Shown piece after piece: positions 1 to 9,964 of a DNA stretch of 64,000 nucleotides. Origin of the DNA: Granulimonas faecalis (GTDB lineage: Bacteria; Actinomycetota; Coriobacteriia; Coriobacteriales; Atopobiaceae); the NCBI RefSeq assembly GCF_022834715.1, contig NZ_BQKC01000001.1, positions 966,501 through 1,030,500 of the forward strand, read 5' to 3'. Numbering within the stretch: position 1 is the first letter of the stretch; every line of letters starts with the position of its first letter. The notes under the pieces are model-generated. The model was given only the letters and a program-made list of their open reading frames with translations, had not been told where the DNA came from and searched no databases. The position numbers and the translations under genes are program-made.

Positions 1-164
1 CGCGCCGTCGAACGGGGGCACATCCCGGTCTCCCTCCTCCGGCCCGCCCGCGGCAAGTCGACAAGCTCGCTCCCAACGGCCGGCCGCCCGTCCTCGCAGC
101 TCCCCGCTCACGGTCCCCCTCTCCGGGTAGAATGCTGGGTGGAAAACCTACCGTGAGGAGACCC
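1..164. other. leader region upstream of def
   Basis: No gene could be supported here. The stretch probably carries the end of whatever precedes def, beyond the window, plus the def leader. A TAGAAT hexamer at 128-133 is a plausible -10 box, and a GTGAGGAG ribosome-binding site at about 153-160 precedes the def start. Confidence 0.4.
128..133 (+). promoter_or_regulatory. probable -10 box of the def operon
   Basis: TAGAAT matches the -10 consensus at five of six positions. It lies 32 bases before the def ATG and overlaps the upstream ATG at 132, which therefore cannot be the translated start if this promoter is used. No good -35 box is visible at 17 bp spacing. Confidence 0.4.
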
Positions 165-716
165 ATGGCCGATATAGATGCGATGCTTGATGACATCGTC
201 CTCATGGGCGACCCCGTGCTCACCCGCGAGGCCAGCCCCATCGACGAGATAACCCCCCAGGTACGCGCCCTCGCCGAGCGCATGATCGACGACATGTACG
301 CCGCCGAGGGCTGCGGCCTGGCCGCCCCGCAGGTGGGGGAGTCGGTGGCCATGGTGGTCATCGACTGCGACTACGGCGACGGCACCAAGAAGAACCCCTA
401 CGTCCTCATCAACCCCCAGATCGTGGAGCAGTCCGAGGAGACCTTCACCGGCTCCGAGGGCTGCCTGTCGTTCCCCGGCGTCACCGTGGAGGTGGAGCGT
501 CCCCGCCACGTGGTGGTGCACGCCCAGAACCTCGACGGCGACCTCATGCGCTACGAGGCCGACGGCACGCTGCTGGCCCGCTGCCTCCAGCACGAGATCG
601 ACCACCTCCACGGCACCGTGATGCTCGACCACCTCGGCCCCATCGCGCGTGCCCGTGCTGCCACCCGCGTCCGCCAGGCCATCGCCGAGGGCGTCCGCCC
701 CGGCGAGACCGAGTAG
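165..716 (+). CDS. def: peptide deformylase
   Basis: Removes the N-formyl group from the initiator methionine of new proteins in the cytoplasm, using a bound metal ion. All three family motifs are present in the 183 residues: GCGLAAPQVG near residue 48, EGCLSFPG near 98, and QHEIDHLHG at 142-150. These give metal ligands C100, H143 and H147 and catalytic E144. ATG 165 is preferred over the in-frame ATG at 132 because a GTGAGGAG ribosome-binding site precedes it and the earlier ATG sits inside a likely -10 box. fmt follows after 9 bases, so formylation and deformylation enzymes are co-expressed. Confidence 0.97.
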   Translation: MADIDAMLDDIVLMGDPVLTREASPIDEITPQVRALAERMIDDMYAAEGCGLAAPQVGESVAMVVIDCDYGDGTKKNPYVLINPQIVEQSEETFTGSEGCLSFPGVTVEVERPRHVVVHAQNLDGDLMRYEADGTLLARCLQHEIDHLHGTVMLDHLGPIARARAATRVRQAIAEGVRPGETE

Positions 717-725
717 GGGGCCGCC

Positions 726-1646
726 ATGCGCGTCGTCTTCATGGGCACGCCGGACTTCGCCGTGCCCTCCCTCGAGGCGCTCGACGCCACCTTCGACGTC
801 GTGGGCGTGGTCACGCGCCCCGACGCCGTGCGCGGCCGCGGCAAGACCCTCGACCCCTCTCCCGTCAAGGCGTGCGCCGCGCGCCTCGGCCTTCCCGTGC
901 GCGAGGCCACCCGCATGGACGACGAGACCCAGGCGTGGCTCCGCGGCCTCGAGCCCGACATCCTGTGCGTGGCCGCCTTCGGCTGCATCCTGCCCCAGGG
1001 CGTCATCGACCTCGCGCCCCTCGGCTGCGTGAACGTCCACGCGTCGCTGCTGCCGCGCTGGCGCGGCGCCGCCCCCATCCAGCGCGCCATCCTGGCCGGC
1101 GACCGCACGGCCGGCGTCTCGATCATGCGTGTGGTCAAGGAGCTCGACGCCGGCGACTTCTGCCTCACGGGCTCTGTGCCCATCGACGGCAAGAACAGCG
1201 CCCAGGTGACCGACGAGCTCTCCCACCTGGGCGCACGCCTCCTCGTGCGCGCCCTCGTGGCCGTCGAGGCCGGCGAGGCCGTCTGGACGCCCCAGGACGA
1301 GTCCCTCGTGACCTTTGCCCCCAAGGTGGAGAAGGCCGAGATGCGCCTGGACCCCGGCGACACCGCCGTGGCCAACGTCCGCCGCGTGCTGGCCTCGAGC
1401 GACGCCGCCCCCGCCCGCCTCAGGGCCGGCGGCCGCGGCATGCGCGTGCTCGCCGCCCGCACGGTGGCCGGCCTCGGCGCCCGTCCCGGGCACCTGCGCA
1501 TCGAGCACGGCCGCGTGGCCCTGGGCTGCTCCGACGGCGTCGTGGAGCTGCTCGAGGTGAAGCCCGACGGCAAGCGCGCCATGGCCGCCGGCGAGTGGGC
1601 CCGCGGCCTGCACGACGACCCCGACTGCCGCTGGGAGCGTATCTGA
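726..1646 (+). CDS. fmt: methionyl-tRNA formyltransferase
   Basis: Formylates Met-tRNA(fMet) with 10-formyl-tetrahydrofolate so that it can initiate translation. The N-terminal formyltransferase domain carries the catalytic triad N103, H105 (in NVHASLLPRWRG) and D141 (in ELDAGDF), at the spacing known for the E. coli enzyme. The C-terminal part, from about residue 205, corresponds to the tRNA-binding domain. At 306 residues it is of normal length. It sits between def and rsmB, and its stop codon overlaps the next ATG (TGATG). Confidence 0.96.
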   Translation: MRVVFMGTPDFAVPSLEALDATFDVVGVVTRPDAVRGRGKTLDPSPVKACAARLGLPVREATRMDDETQAWLRGLEPDILCVAAFGCILPQGVIDLAPLGCVNVHASLLPRWRGAAPIQRAILAGDRTAGVSIMRVVKELDAGDFCLTGSVPIDGKNSAQVTDELSHLGARLLVRALVAVEAGEAVWTPQDESLVTFAPKVEKAEMRLDPGDTAVANVRRVLASSDAAPARLRAGGRGMRVLAARTVAGLGARPGHLRIEHGRVALGCSDGVVELLEVKPDGKRAMAAGEWARGLHDDPDCRWERI

Positions 1647-3091
1647 TGGCCGAGGTCTCGCCCTCCCGCGCCGTGGCCCTGGCCGTGGTCTCCCGGGCCC
1701 GCCGTCGCGACGCCTACGCCCGCGAGCTCCTGCGCGCCGCCCCGGAGATGGCGCGGCTCTCCCTCAAGGCCCGCGGCCTGGCCTCCCGCCTCGTGCTGGG
1801 GTCCACGGCCTGCCGCGGCCTGCTCGACGCCGTGCTCGACAGCCACCTGCGGCGCCCCCGCGACCTCGAGCCCCGCGTGCGCGACGCCCTGCGCGTGGCA
1901 TGCTTCGAGGTCATGTACCTCGAGACCTCGCCCGAGGTCTCCGTCTTCCAGGGCGTGGAGCTCGTGCGCACCGTGGCGAGACGCGCGTCCGGCCTGGCCA
2001 ACGCCGTGCTCCGCAAGGTGGTCTCCTGCGACCGCCCCCGCGTGCGGAGCGCCCGGGAGCGTGTGACGGCGGCCCTGGCGGGCGGCGTGCCCGTCTCCGT
2101 GGCCGACGTCTCCCTCGTGGCCGGCATGCCCTCCTGGCTCGCCGTGCGCCTGTGCGCCTCGCTGCCGGCGCCCCAGGCGGCCGCCATGGCCCTGGCCCAG
2201 CTGGAGCCGGCCCCCGCGTGGGTCGCCGCCAACACCGGCGTGTGCGACGCCGCCCAGGCCTACACGCGCCTGCGCGAGAGCGGCACGGCGCCGGTGCCCG
2301 TAGCGCTGCCCGGGTCGTTCCTGCTCGAGAAGCCCGCCGCCCTGGCCCGGAGCGGCCTCGTGGGCTCGGTGGACGTGGTGGTGAGCGACCTCGGCTCCCA
2401 GATGGTGAGCCGCATCGGCGCACCGGCTCCCGGCACCGCGCTGCTCGAGGTGGGGCAGGGGCGCGCCACCAAGACCATCCTCCTGGAGAACGCCGCGGCG
2501 GCCCTGGGCGGCCCGGCCAAGGTGGTGGCCGTGGATCTCTCCGAGTCCAAGGTGGAGCTGGCCCGGGAGCGCGTGAGCCACGGCTGGGAGGCGTCCGTCA
2601 CCTCCATGGCCTGGGACGCCCGTCTGCTCGACGGCCCCGGCCTGCCCCGCGAGCTGGACCGCTCCTTCGACACCGTCTTCTGCGACGTGCCCTGCTCCGG
2701 CACGGGCACCATGCGCCGCCACCCGGAGATTTCCTGGGCCCTCGACCCCTCGGCGCTCGACGCCGACAACCCCGACGGCCTGCCGGCCCTCCAGGGCCGC
2801 ATCCTCGAGGCGGCGTCGAGACGCGTGGCCCCGGGCGGGACCCTCGTCTACGCCACGTGCTCGGTCCTGGACGAGGAGGGCCCGGCCGTCGTCGACCGAT
2901 TCCTGGACAGCCCCGCCGGCCGCGGCTTCCGTCGCGAGGACTGCGGCCGCGCGCCTGGCGTGGCCGCGGCGCCGGTGCCGTTCCAAGGCATGGTGCGCCG
3001 GTGGGTGCTCCCGTCCGGCGACTTCGCGAGCGTGCCCGCCACGGACGGCCCCGACGGGCACTTCGCGGCCCGGCTCGTCAGGCGGGGGTAG
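1646..3091 (+). CDS. rsmB: 16S rRNA m5C methyltransferase, RsmB/Sun type
   Basis: Methylates a cytosine of 16S rRNA with S-adenosylmethionine; the E. coli homologue modifies C967. The N-terminal ~135 residues form a NusB-like RNA-binding domain. The methyltransferase domain carries the SAM-binding stretch LLEVGQGRATKT and both family cysteines: C350 in DVPCSGTG and the nucleophile C405 in YATCSVLDEEG. At 481 residues the length suits the NusB-fused RsmB group. It starts at the ATG overlapping the fmt stop and closes the def-fmt-rsmB operon. The exact target base is inferred from the family. Confidence 0.9.
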   Translation: MAEVSPSRAVALAVVSRARRRDAYARELLRAAPEMARLSLKARGLASRLVLGSTACRGLLDAVLDSHLRRPRDLEPRVRDALRVACFEVMYLETSPEVSVFQGVELVRTVARRASGLANAVLRKVVSCDRPRVRSARERVTAALAGGVPVSVADVSLVAGMPSWLAVRLCASLPAPQAAAMALAQLEPAPAWVAANTGVCDAAQAYTRLRESGTAPVPVALPGSFLLEKPAALARSGLVGSVDVVVSDLGSQMVSRIGAPAPGTALLEVGQGRATKTILLENAAAALGGPAKVVAVDLSESKVELARERVSHGWEASVTSMAWDARLLDGPGLPRELDRSFDTVFCDVPCSGTGTMRRHPEISWALDPSALDADNPDGLPALQGRILEAASRRVAPGGTLVYATCSVLDEEGPAVVDRFLDSPAGRGFRREDCGRAPGVAAAPVPFQGMVRRWVLPSGDFASVPATDGPDGHFAARLVRRG

Positions 3092-3128
3092 GCGGCGCCC
3101 CGGTCCCGGCCGGGCGCCGTAGGTGCCG

Positions 3129-3377
3129 CTAGTGGCAGCCGGAGCAGTCGCCGCCGGAGCAGCCGGCGCACGACGTTGAGTGGGACCCCGACCCCGAGGA
3201 GTCGCGGCTGTCGGTGTTGTAGAAGCCGGAGCCGGTGAAGGTGATGGCGCTCGCCTCGAAGACGCGCTCGCAGGGTGCGCCGCAGGCCGGGCAGGCCACC
3301 TCCGGGCGCTCGCCCATGGGGTGCTCCACCTCGAAGACGGTTCCGCACTCGGTGCAGCGGTAGTCGTAGCGGGCCAT
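3129..3377 (-). CDS. FmdB-type zinc-ribbon protein
   Basis: An 82-residue protein beginning MARYDYRCTECGTVFEVEH, the hallmark of the FmdB/putative regulatory zinc-ribbon family. The first 40 residues hold two CxxC pairs (CTEC and CPAC) that should bind one zinc. The C-terminus is an unusual Ser/Gly/Cys tail ending CSGGDCSGCH. The start at 3377 is chosen because an AAAGGAAC ribosome-binding site precedes it; a longer frame to 3443 lacks one. It is transcribed divergently from the HAD gene and convergently with rsmB. The cellular role of this family is not established. Confidence 0.85.
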   Translation of the reverse strand: MARYDYRCTECGTVFEVEHPMGERPEVACPACGAPCERVFEASAITFTGSGFYNTDSRDSSGSGSHSTSCAGCSGGDCSGCH

Positions 3378-3410
3378 GGCGTTCCTTTCGTCGATGCTGT
3401 GCGACGCATA

Positions 3411-3465
3411 ACTGTACCCCTCGGCTGCCCCCTCCATAAACACTGCGACGCCCTTGCGCTAGAGT
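3411..3465. promoter_or_regulatory. divergent promoter region between FmdB-like and HAD genes
   Basis: Two -10-like hexamers face outward: TACAGT on the minus strand (3411-3416 on plus reads ACTGTA) for the zinc-ribbon gene, and TAGAGT at 3460-3465 for the HAD gene. Neither has a good -35 box, so the assignment rests on position and the -10 matches. Confidence 0.35.
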
Positions 3466-3497
3466 CTGGTGGACCGCTTGGAAAGAGGGAGGTTTCC

Positions 3498-4166
3498 GTG
3501 GACATCAAGGCCATAGTCTTCGACTGCGACGACACCCTGCTCGACTCCATGGGGATGTGGCGCTCGGTGTTGCCCGAGGTCCTCTCCGCCTACGCCGGCG
3601 AGGAGGCCGCCCAGACCCACCAGGCCCGCGCCGAGACCATGGGGGCCGACGAGGGCCTGGCCATGTTCGTGAGGGAGAACGGTCTGGACGTGGACCCGGC
3701 CCGGATCAAGGCCGAGGTCATGGAGCGGGCCCACTGGCACTACGCCAGCGACGTCCCGGCCATACCCGGTGCCAGGGAGTTCCTGGAGCAGGTGCGCGAC
3801 GCCGGCCTGCCCATGGCCGTCGCTAGCTGCTCCGAGCTCCCCGAGGTCGAGTGCGGCCTCGGAGCCAACGGGCTCCGTGGCTTCTTCGACCGGATCTACT
3901 CCGTGTCCATGGGCTACCCGAGCAAGAGCGAGCCCGGCATGTGGCTCGCGGCGGCCACCGACTACGGGCTCGACCCCGCGCGGGTGCTCGTGGTGGACGA
4001 CTCCCTCCACGCCGTGACCGTGGCCCACGGGGCGGGCTTCCCCACGCTCGGCCTCACCTGGCCCACGAGCCGCCACAGGCTCGGCGACATGGAGGCCGTG
4101 GCCGACGTGGCGCTTTCCGACGGCTGGCGCGGCGTCACCCTCCGAGAGGTGCTGGAGGCGCTGTGA
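3498..4166 (+). CDS. HAD-superfamily hydrolase
   Basis: A 222-residue haloacid-dehalogenase phosphatase of the beta-phosphoglucomutase-like subfamily. Motif I FDCDDTLLDS gives nucleophile D9 and general acid D11. Motif II is the serine in AVASCSELP, motif III is the lysine near SKSEPGMW, and motif IV is VVDDS. A cap domain is expected between motifs I and II. Translation starts at GTG 3498, supported by GAAAGAGGGAGG just upstream. It overlaps the next gene by GTGA. The substrate cannot be read from the sequence; the link to thiamine pyrophosphokinase hints at phosphate-ester or cofactor turnover but is not proof. Confidence 0.88.
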   Translation: MDIKAIVFDCDDTLLDSMGMWRSVLPEVLSAYAGEEAAQTHQARAETMGADEGLAMFVRENGLDVDPARIKAEVMERAHWHYASDVPAIPGAREFLEQVRDAGLPMAVASCSELPEVECGLGANGLRGFFDRIYSVSMGYPSKSEPGMWLAAATDYGLDPARVLVVDDSLHAVTVAHGAGFPTLGLTWPTSRHRLGDMEAVADVALSDGWRGVTLREVLEAL

Positions 4167-4834
4167 CGGCCGGTCGCCTCTCGGTGGCCGTGGTGGCCGG
4201 CTCGCCCGAGCCCTGCTCCCGCGAGCTGCTGGCCGCATGCTGCGCCGGAGCCGACTACGTCGTGGCGGCCGACCGCGGCGCCGCGTGGTGTCGCGACGCC
4301 GGGGTTGTGCCGGACGCCTTCGTGGGGGACGGCGACTCCGCGGGGCCCGACGTGCTCGCGTGGGTCGCCTCGGCGGTGCCGGAGCGCGTGGCCCTCCCGT
4401 GCGAGAAGGACATGACCGACCTGGAGGCCGCGTTCGCCCTGGGTGAGGCCGTCGCGGCCGCCCGTGGGACGATCCCGGCGTTCACCCTGCTCTGCGCCAC
4501 CGGCGGCCGCGTCGACCACGGCCTGGGCGTCCTGGGCGTGGCGCGGCGGCACAGCGGGCGCCCGGTGGCCCTCGTGGGCGACGGCTGGCGGGGCTGGGTT
4601 CTCTCGCCGGAGGGGCTGCCCTCTGTGCGCGTGGAGGGCAGGGGGCGCACGGTCTCGGCGGTGCCCCTCGCGGACGGCACCTGCATCTCCGAGCGCGGCC
4701 TCCACTGGCCGCTGGACCACCGGTGGCTCGACGCCCTGGACGACCTCGGCGTCTCCAACGTGGTGGAGGCCGCCGGCGGGGGAGAGGTGGAGTGCCACGT
4801 GGGCTGCTGCCTCGTGCTCCTGTTCGAGGGCTGA
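4163..4834 (+). CDS. thiamine diphosphokinase
   Basis: Transfers pyrophosphate from ATP to thiamine, giving thiamine diphosphate. The 223 residues contain the family signatures ADRGA near residue 35 and VGDGDS (GDxDS) near residue 52, then DMTDLEAA, another strongly conserved ATP/metal-binding stretch. The C-terminal thiamine-binding domain has the expected WPL/SNVV pattern. It begins at a GTG sharing four bases with the HAD stop, so the two genes are translationally coupled. No TPP riboswitch is visible ahead of the pair. Confidence 0.9.
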   Translation: MTAGRLSVAVVAGSPEPCSRELLAACCAGADYVVAADRGAAWCRDAGVVPDAFVGDGDSAGPDVLAWVASAVPERVALPCEKDMTDLEAAFALGEAVAAARGTIPAFTLLCATGGRVDHGLGVLGVARRHSGRPVALVGDGWRGWVLSPEGLPSVRVEGRGRTVSAVPLADGTCISERGLHWPLDHRWLDALDDLGVSNVVEAAGGGEVECHVGCCLVLLFEG

Positions 4835-4964
4835 GCCGGCGCCCCCGGTCGGGCAGCGCCGGGTGAGGGGAGATCCGGATATCCCCGCATCCTTGCCGGG
4901 TCGATGAGGACAAACCGCGATTGTGCGCGTCTCCTGCACGGTCGTGCCGCGTTTCCGGCCGGGG

Positions 4965-4995
4965 GTGACAGCCCCGCGGGGCGCTGGCATATACT
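4965..4995 (+). promoter_or_regulatory. probable promoter of the 5.0-20 kb gene run
   Basis: GTGACA at 4965-4970 (one mismatch from TTGACA) and TATACT at 4990-4995 are separated by 19 bases, slightly long but acceptable. They lie in the 198-base gap after the thiamine diphosphokinase gene and point toward the VOC gene, from which a long run of closely spaced genes extends. Confidence 0.45.
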
Positions 4996-5032
4996 TGACG
5001 GTACTGCCTGCACACGGTGAAGGGACAAACCG

Positions 5033-5407
5033 ATGGAACGACCCAGCGAGGACCCTGTAGAGCTCTTCGGCCTGCGCATCGCCCACGTGGGCGTCAATGC
5101 CGCCGACGACGCCGAGGCCGCCTCCATCGCGGAGGCCTTCTCCCGCCTCATGGGCCTGCCCCGCACCGACACCCCCGTGTCGCTGTTCAGCGGCACGCTT
5201 GTGGAGACCATGCGCGGCTGCGGCCGCGGCGAGCACGGGCACATCGGCTTCCACGTGGACGACATCCCCGCCGCCGAGGCCTGGTTCGCCGCCCGCGGCT
5301 TCGAGGTCGACGAGTCCTCCCGCGTCCTGCTGCCCGACGGCTCCACCAAGCTCGTCTACTTCAAGGAGCCCGTCGCGGGCTTCGCCATCCACCTCACGCA
5401 AGACTAG
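5033..5407 (+). CDS. VOC-family (glyoxalase-like) protein
   Basis: A 124-residue vicinal-oxygen-chelate fold protein with two beta-alpha-beta-beta-beta units. [15 protein letters not shown] begins the first and [22 protein letters not shown] begins the second. Such domains act as metal-dependent isomerases or dioxygenases, or as antibiotic-binding proteins. Histidines at 18 and in the GFHVDD segment could be metal ligands, but a full ligand set cannot be assigned. An AAGGGAC ribosome-binding site precedes ATG 5033. The ABC-F gene follows after 11 bases. Confidence 0.8.
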   Translation: MERPSEDPVELFGLRIAHVGVNAADDAEAASIAEAFSRLMGLPRTDTPVSLFSGTLVETMRGCGRGEHGHIGFHVDDIPAAEAWFAARGFEVDESSRVLLPDGSTKLVYFKEPVAGFAIHLTQD

Positions 5408-5418
5408 GAACAAGCCCC

Positions 5419-7438
<2,020 letters not shown>

Positions 7439-7446
<8 letters not shown>

Positions 7447-7729
7447 CGCCGCCGCCTCCCGCGTCTTCCGGGCGCTCGCCTACCTCTGCCGCGCCGCCGC
7501 CGTCGTGCTCTCCGCGCTGGTGGTGGTCCTCTGCCTGGGCACGGCCACCAACCTCGGCCTCGTCTCCATCGTCATGGGGCTCAACGACTTCGTGCCCACG
7601 GCGGTCTCCGGGCTGCTCGTGATCCCCACGCCGCTCGGCGGCGCCTTCCGCGGCGACTTCTTCCTGGTGGCCGTCTTCCTGTTCGTCCTCGACTGGGGCC
7701 TCATGCGGGCCTCGTCGGCCGTCCGCTGA
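7439..7729 (+). CDS. small membrane protein
   Basis: A 96-residue hydrophobic protein of unrecognised family. Two or three membrane segments are likely: about 18-38 ([15 protein letters not shown]), about 50-66 and about 74-90 ([16 protein letters not shown]). Its ATG overlaps the last codons of the ABC-F gene, and the M50 protease gene starts 10 bases later, so it is co-transcribed with both. Function unknown. Confidence 0.7.
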
Positions 7730-7739
7730 GGGGAGGGCC

Positions 7740-8429
7740 ATGTATCTCACCGGCGCCGGCGTCCTGTCCTACCTCCTCGACGCCGTCATCACCGTGGCCA
7801 TCGTCATGTGGGCCGCCACGCTCCACGAGGTGGCCCACGGCTACACGGCCTACCTCTGCGGCGACTCCACGGCCAAGGACGAGGGGCGCCTCTCCCTCAA
7901 CCCCCTCAGGCACCTCGACCCCTTCGGCTCGGTGGTGCTCCCGCTCGTCATGGTGCTCCTCGGCGGGCCGGTCTTCGGCTATGCCAAGCCGGTGCCCTAC
8001 AACCCGTGGCGCCTGCGCCACCGGCGCCGCGACGAGGTGCTCGTGGCCCTCTCCGGCCCCGCCTCCAACCTCGTGCAGGCCGCGGTGGGCGCGCTCGTCT
8101 TCCGCGCCGTCGTGGCCCTCTGGCCCATGGCGCTCTTCCAGGCGCCGTTGCTCGTGCAGGTGCTGGCCGACTACGTGTGGGTCAACCTCGTGCTCTGCTT
8201 CTTCAACCTCATCCCGCTGCCGCCGCTCGACGGCTCCCACGTCATCGGCTTCTTCCTCAAGGGCCGCGCCCTCGACGCCTACTACCAGGTGCAGCGCTAC
8301 GCCATGCCCGTGCTCATCGTCGTGCTCTACCTGCTGCCCGACTTCCTGCACGTGAACCCGCTCGGCGCGTACTTCGACGTCACCGCCGGCAGCCTCTACG
8401 ACGTCATGCTCTGGGGAGGTGGCCTGTAG
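7740..8429 (+). CDS. M50 (site-2 protease) family membrane metalloprotease
   Basis: An integral-membrane zinc peptidase homologue of 229 residues. The zinc motif HEVAH is at 29-33, in the first long membrane helix. The third ligand is D164 in NLIPLPPLDGSHV, the family's NPxPPLDG-type motif. Four to five hydrophobic stretches fit the compact bacterial S2P group without a PDZ domain. Substrates of this short group are mostly unknown. It abuts scpA directly (stop at 8427-8429, GTG at 8430), an arrangement seen in many Gram-positive genomes. Confidence 0.9.
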   Translation: MYLTGAGVLSYLLDAVITVAIVMWAATLHEVAHGYTAYLCGDSTAKDEGRLSLNPLRHLDPFGSVVLPLVMVLLGGPVFGYAKPVPYNPWRLRHRRRDEVLVALSGPASNLVQAAVGALVFRAVVALWPMALFQAPLLVQVLADYVWVNLVLCFFNLIPLPPLDGSHVIGFFLKGRALDAYYQVQRYAMPVLIVVLYLLPDFLHVNPLGAYFDVTAGSLYDVMLWGGGL

Positions 8430-9236
8430 GTGTCGTTCCGGGTGCAGACCGGCTCGTTCTCGGGCCCCTTCGACCTGCTGCTGTCGCTCGTGAGCCGCCA
8501 GAAGGTGGACATCGGCGCCATCAGCGTCGCCGAGGTGGCCGACCAGTACCTGGCCGAGGTCGAGCGCATGGGCGAGATGGACCTCGACGTGGCGAGCGAC
8601 TTCGTTCTCGTGGCGTCCACGCTGCTCGACATCAAGGCTGCCTCCCTCGTCCCCGAGGACGGCGCCGGCCGCCCCCGCGGCGACGAGGAGGACGAGGACG
8701 ACCTGCTCGACCTCTCGCCGGACGAGGCCCGCGACGTCCTCGTGGCCCGGCTCATGGCCTACAAGCAGTTCCGCAACGCCGGCGCGGCGCTCGGGGCCCG
8801 CATGGAGGCGGAGTCGCGCATGCATCCGCGCACGGCCGGCCCCGACCCGGAGTTCCTGGGCGTCATGCCCGACTTCCTCAAGGGCGTCACCCTGCGCGGG
8901 CTGGCCGTCATCTGCGCCGACTGCGAGTCGCGCCGACAGGGGTTCCTCCTCGAGGCGGAGCACGTGGCGCCCAAGCGGCTCCCCGTGGCCCTCACGGCCG
9001 CGAGCGTGGACCGCGTGGTGCGCTCCCGCGGGTTCGCCACCTTCTCGGAGCTCCTCGACGGCTCCCGCGACCCCGAGACCGTGGTGGTGACCTTCCTCGC
9101 CATCCTCGAGCTCTTCAAGCGCGGCATGGTGCGGCTCTCCCAGAGGGAGCTCTTCGGCGACATCGACGTCGCCTGCGTGGAGGGCTCGGGGCCCTACGAG
9201 CCCACCGACATCCAGGACATGGAGGACGACCTATGA
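8430..9236 (+). CDS. scpA: segregation and condensation protein A
   Basis: Kleisin subunit of the SMC-ScpAB condensin complex that organises and segregates the chromosome. The N-terminal VQTGSFSGPFDLLLSLVSRQKVD region is the conserved SMC-neck-binding domain. An acidic linker (DEEDEDDLLDL) occupies about residues 87-97, and the C-terminal winged helix ends with the pattern for the SMC head contact. 268 residues is normal. It begins at GTG 8430 and its stop overlaps the scpB ATG, coupling the two kleisin-complex genes. Confidence 0.95.
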   Translation: MSFRVQTGSFSGPFDLLLSLVSRQKVDIGAISVAEVADQYLAEVERMGEMDLDVASDFVLVASTLLDIKAASLVPEDGAGRPRGDEEDEDDLLDLSPDEARDVLVARLMAYKQFRNAGAALGARMEAESRMHPRTAGPDPEFLGVMPDFLKGVTLRGLAVICADCESRRQGFLLEAEHVAPKRLPVALTAASVDRVVRSRGFATFSELLDGSRDPETVVVTFLAILELFKRGMVRLSQRELFGDIDVACVEGSGPYEPTDIQDMEDDL

Positions 9237-9964
9237 ACGAGACCCTCGACCGCCTGCCGGCCGACTCCCAGAAGGGCTGCATAGAGGCGCTGCTGCTCGT
9301 GTCCTCCGACCCGCTGCCCGCCACCACCGTGGCCAAGGTGCTCGGCATCGCGCCGGGCGAGGCGGTGGAGGCGCTCGCGGACCTCTCCGCCGAGTACCAG
9401 GACGCCAACCGCGGCATCCAGCTCAGGCAGGTGGCCGGCGGCTGGCGGCTGTTCACGCACCCGGCCTACCACGACCAGGTGGAGCGCCTCGTGGCCTCCT
9501 GGGACACCCGCAAGCTCTCCCAGGCCGCCCTCGAGACCCTCGCCGTCATCGCCTACCACCAGCCCGTGAGCCGTGAGGGCGTCAAGGCCGTGCGCGGGGT
9601 GAACTCCGAGGGCGTCATCGCCTCCCTCATCGACAAGGGCCTCGTGCGCGAGGCCGGGCGCGACAAGGACCGCGGCCACGCCGTGCTCTACGGCACCACC
9701 ACGGCGTTCCTCGAGCGGTTCGGCCTCTCGTCCATCAAGGCGCTGCCGCCCCTGGAGGACTTCGCCCCCGACGAGGCCTCGCGCCGGTTCATCATCGAGC
9801 GTCTGGGAGGCCGCGCGGCCCCGGCCCCGGCCGACGATGGCGCGGGGCAGGTCGGCGCGGAGCGGGACGAGGAGGTCGTGACGGGGCAGGTCGAGGTCAC
9901 AGGCGACGTGCTGGACGACATCGACCCGGGCCTCCTGGAGGTGGACGACGATGACGACGAGTGA
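9233..9964 (+). CDS. scpB: segregation and condensation protein B
   Basis: Dimeric winged-helix partner of ScpA in the SMC condensin. The conserved core runs from IEALLLVSSDPLP to LAVIAYHQPVSREGVKAVRGVNSEGV and YGTTTAFLERFGL. An acidic, low-complexity tail follows from about residue 195 (ending LLEVDDDDDE). The ATG at 9233 shares four bases with the scpA stop. The 3-prime end overlaps the pseudouridine synthase start by 14 bases. 243 residues, slightly long because of the tail. Confidence 0.94.
   Translation: MNETLDRLPADSQKGCIEALLLVSSDPLPATTVAKVLGIAPGEAVEALADLSAEYQDANRGIQLRQVAGGWRLFTHPAYHDQVERLVASWDTRKLSQAALETLAVIAYHQPVSREGVKAVRGVNSEGVIASLIDKGLVREAGRDKDRGHAVLYGTTTAFLERFGLSSIKALPPLEDFAPDEASRRFIIERLGGRAAPAPADDGAGQVGAERDEEVVTGQVEVTGDVLDDIDPGLLEVDDDDDE

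Noticed and set aside
132-164. Upstream in-frame ATG for def
   Set aside because: It overlaps a probable -10 hexamer, lacks a ribosome-binding site and adds residues outside the conserved deformylase start.
108-3550. Very long minus-strand open frames opposite the def-fmt-rsmB genes
   Set aside because: In DNA this GC-rich the antisense frames stay open by chance. Their translations are low-complexity Ala/Gly/His/Arg with no family motif, and the plus-strand genes are certain.
4835-5032. Riboswitch (for example TPP) in the 198-base gap after thiamine diphosphokinase
   Set aside because: The gap is downstream of that gene, and no conserved TPP aptamer motifs were seen.
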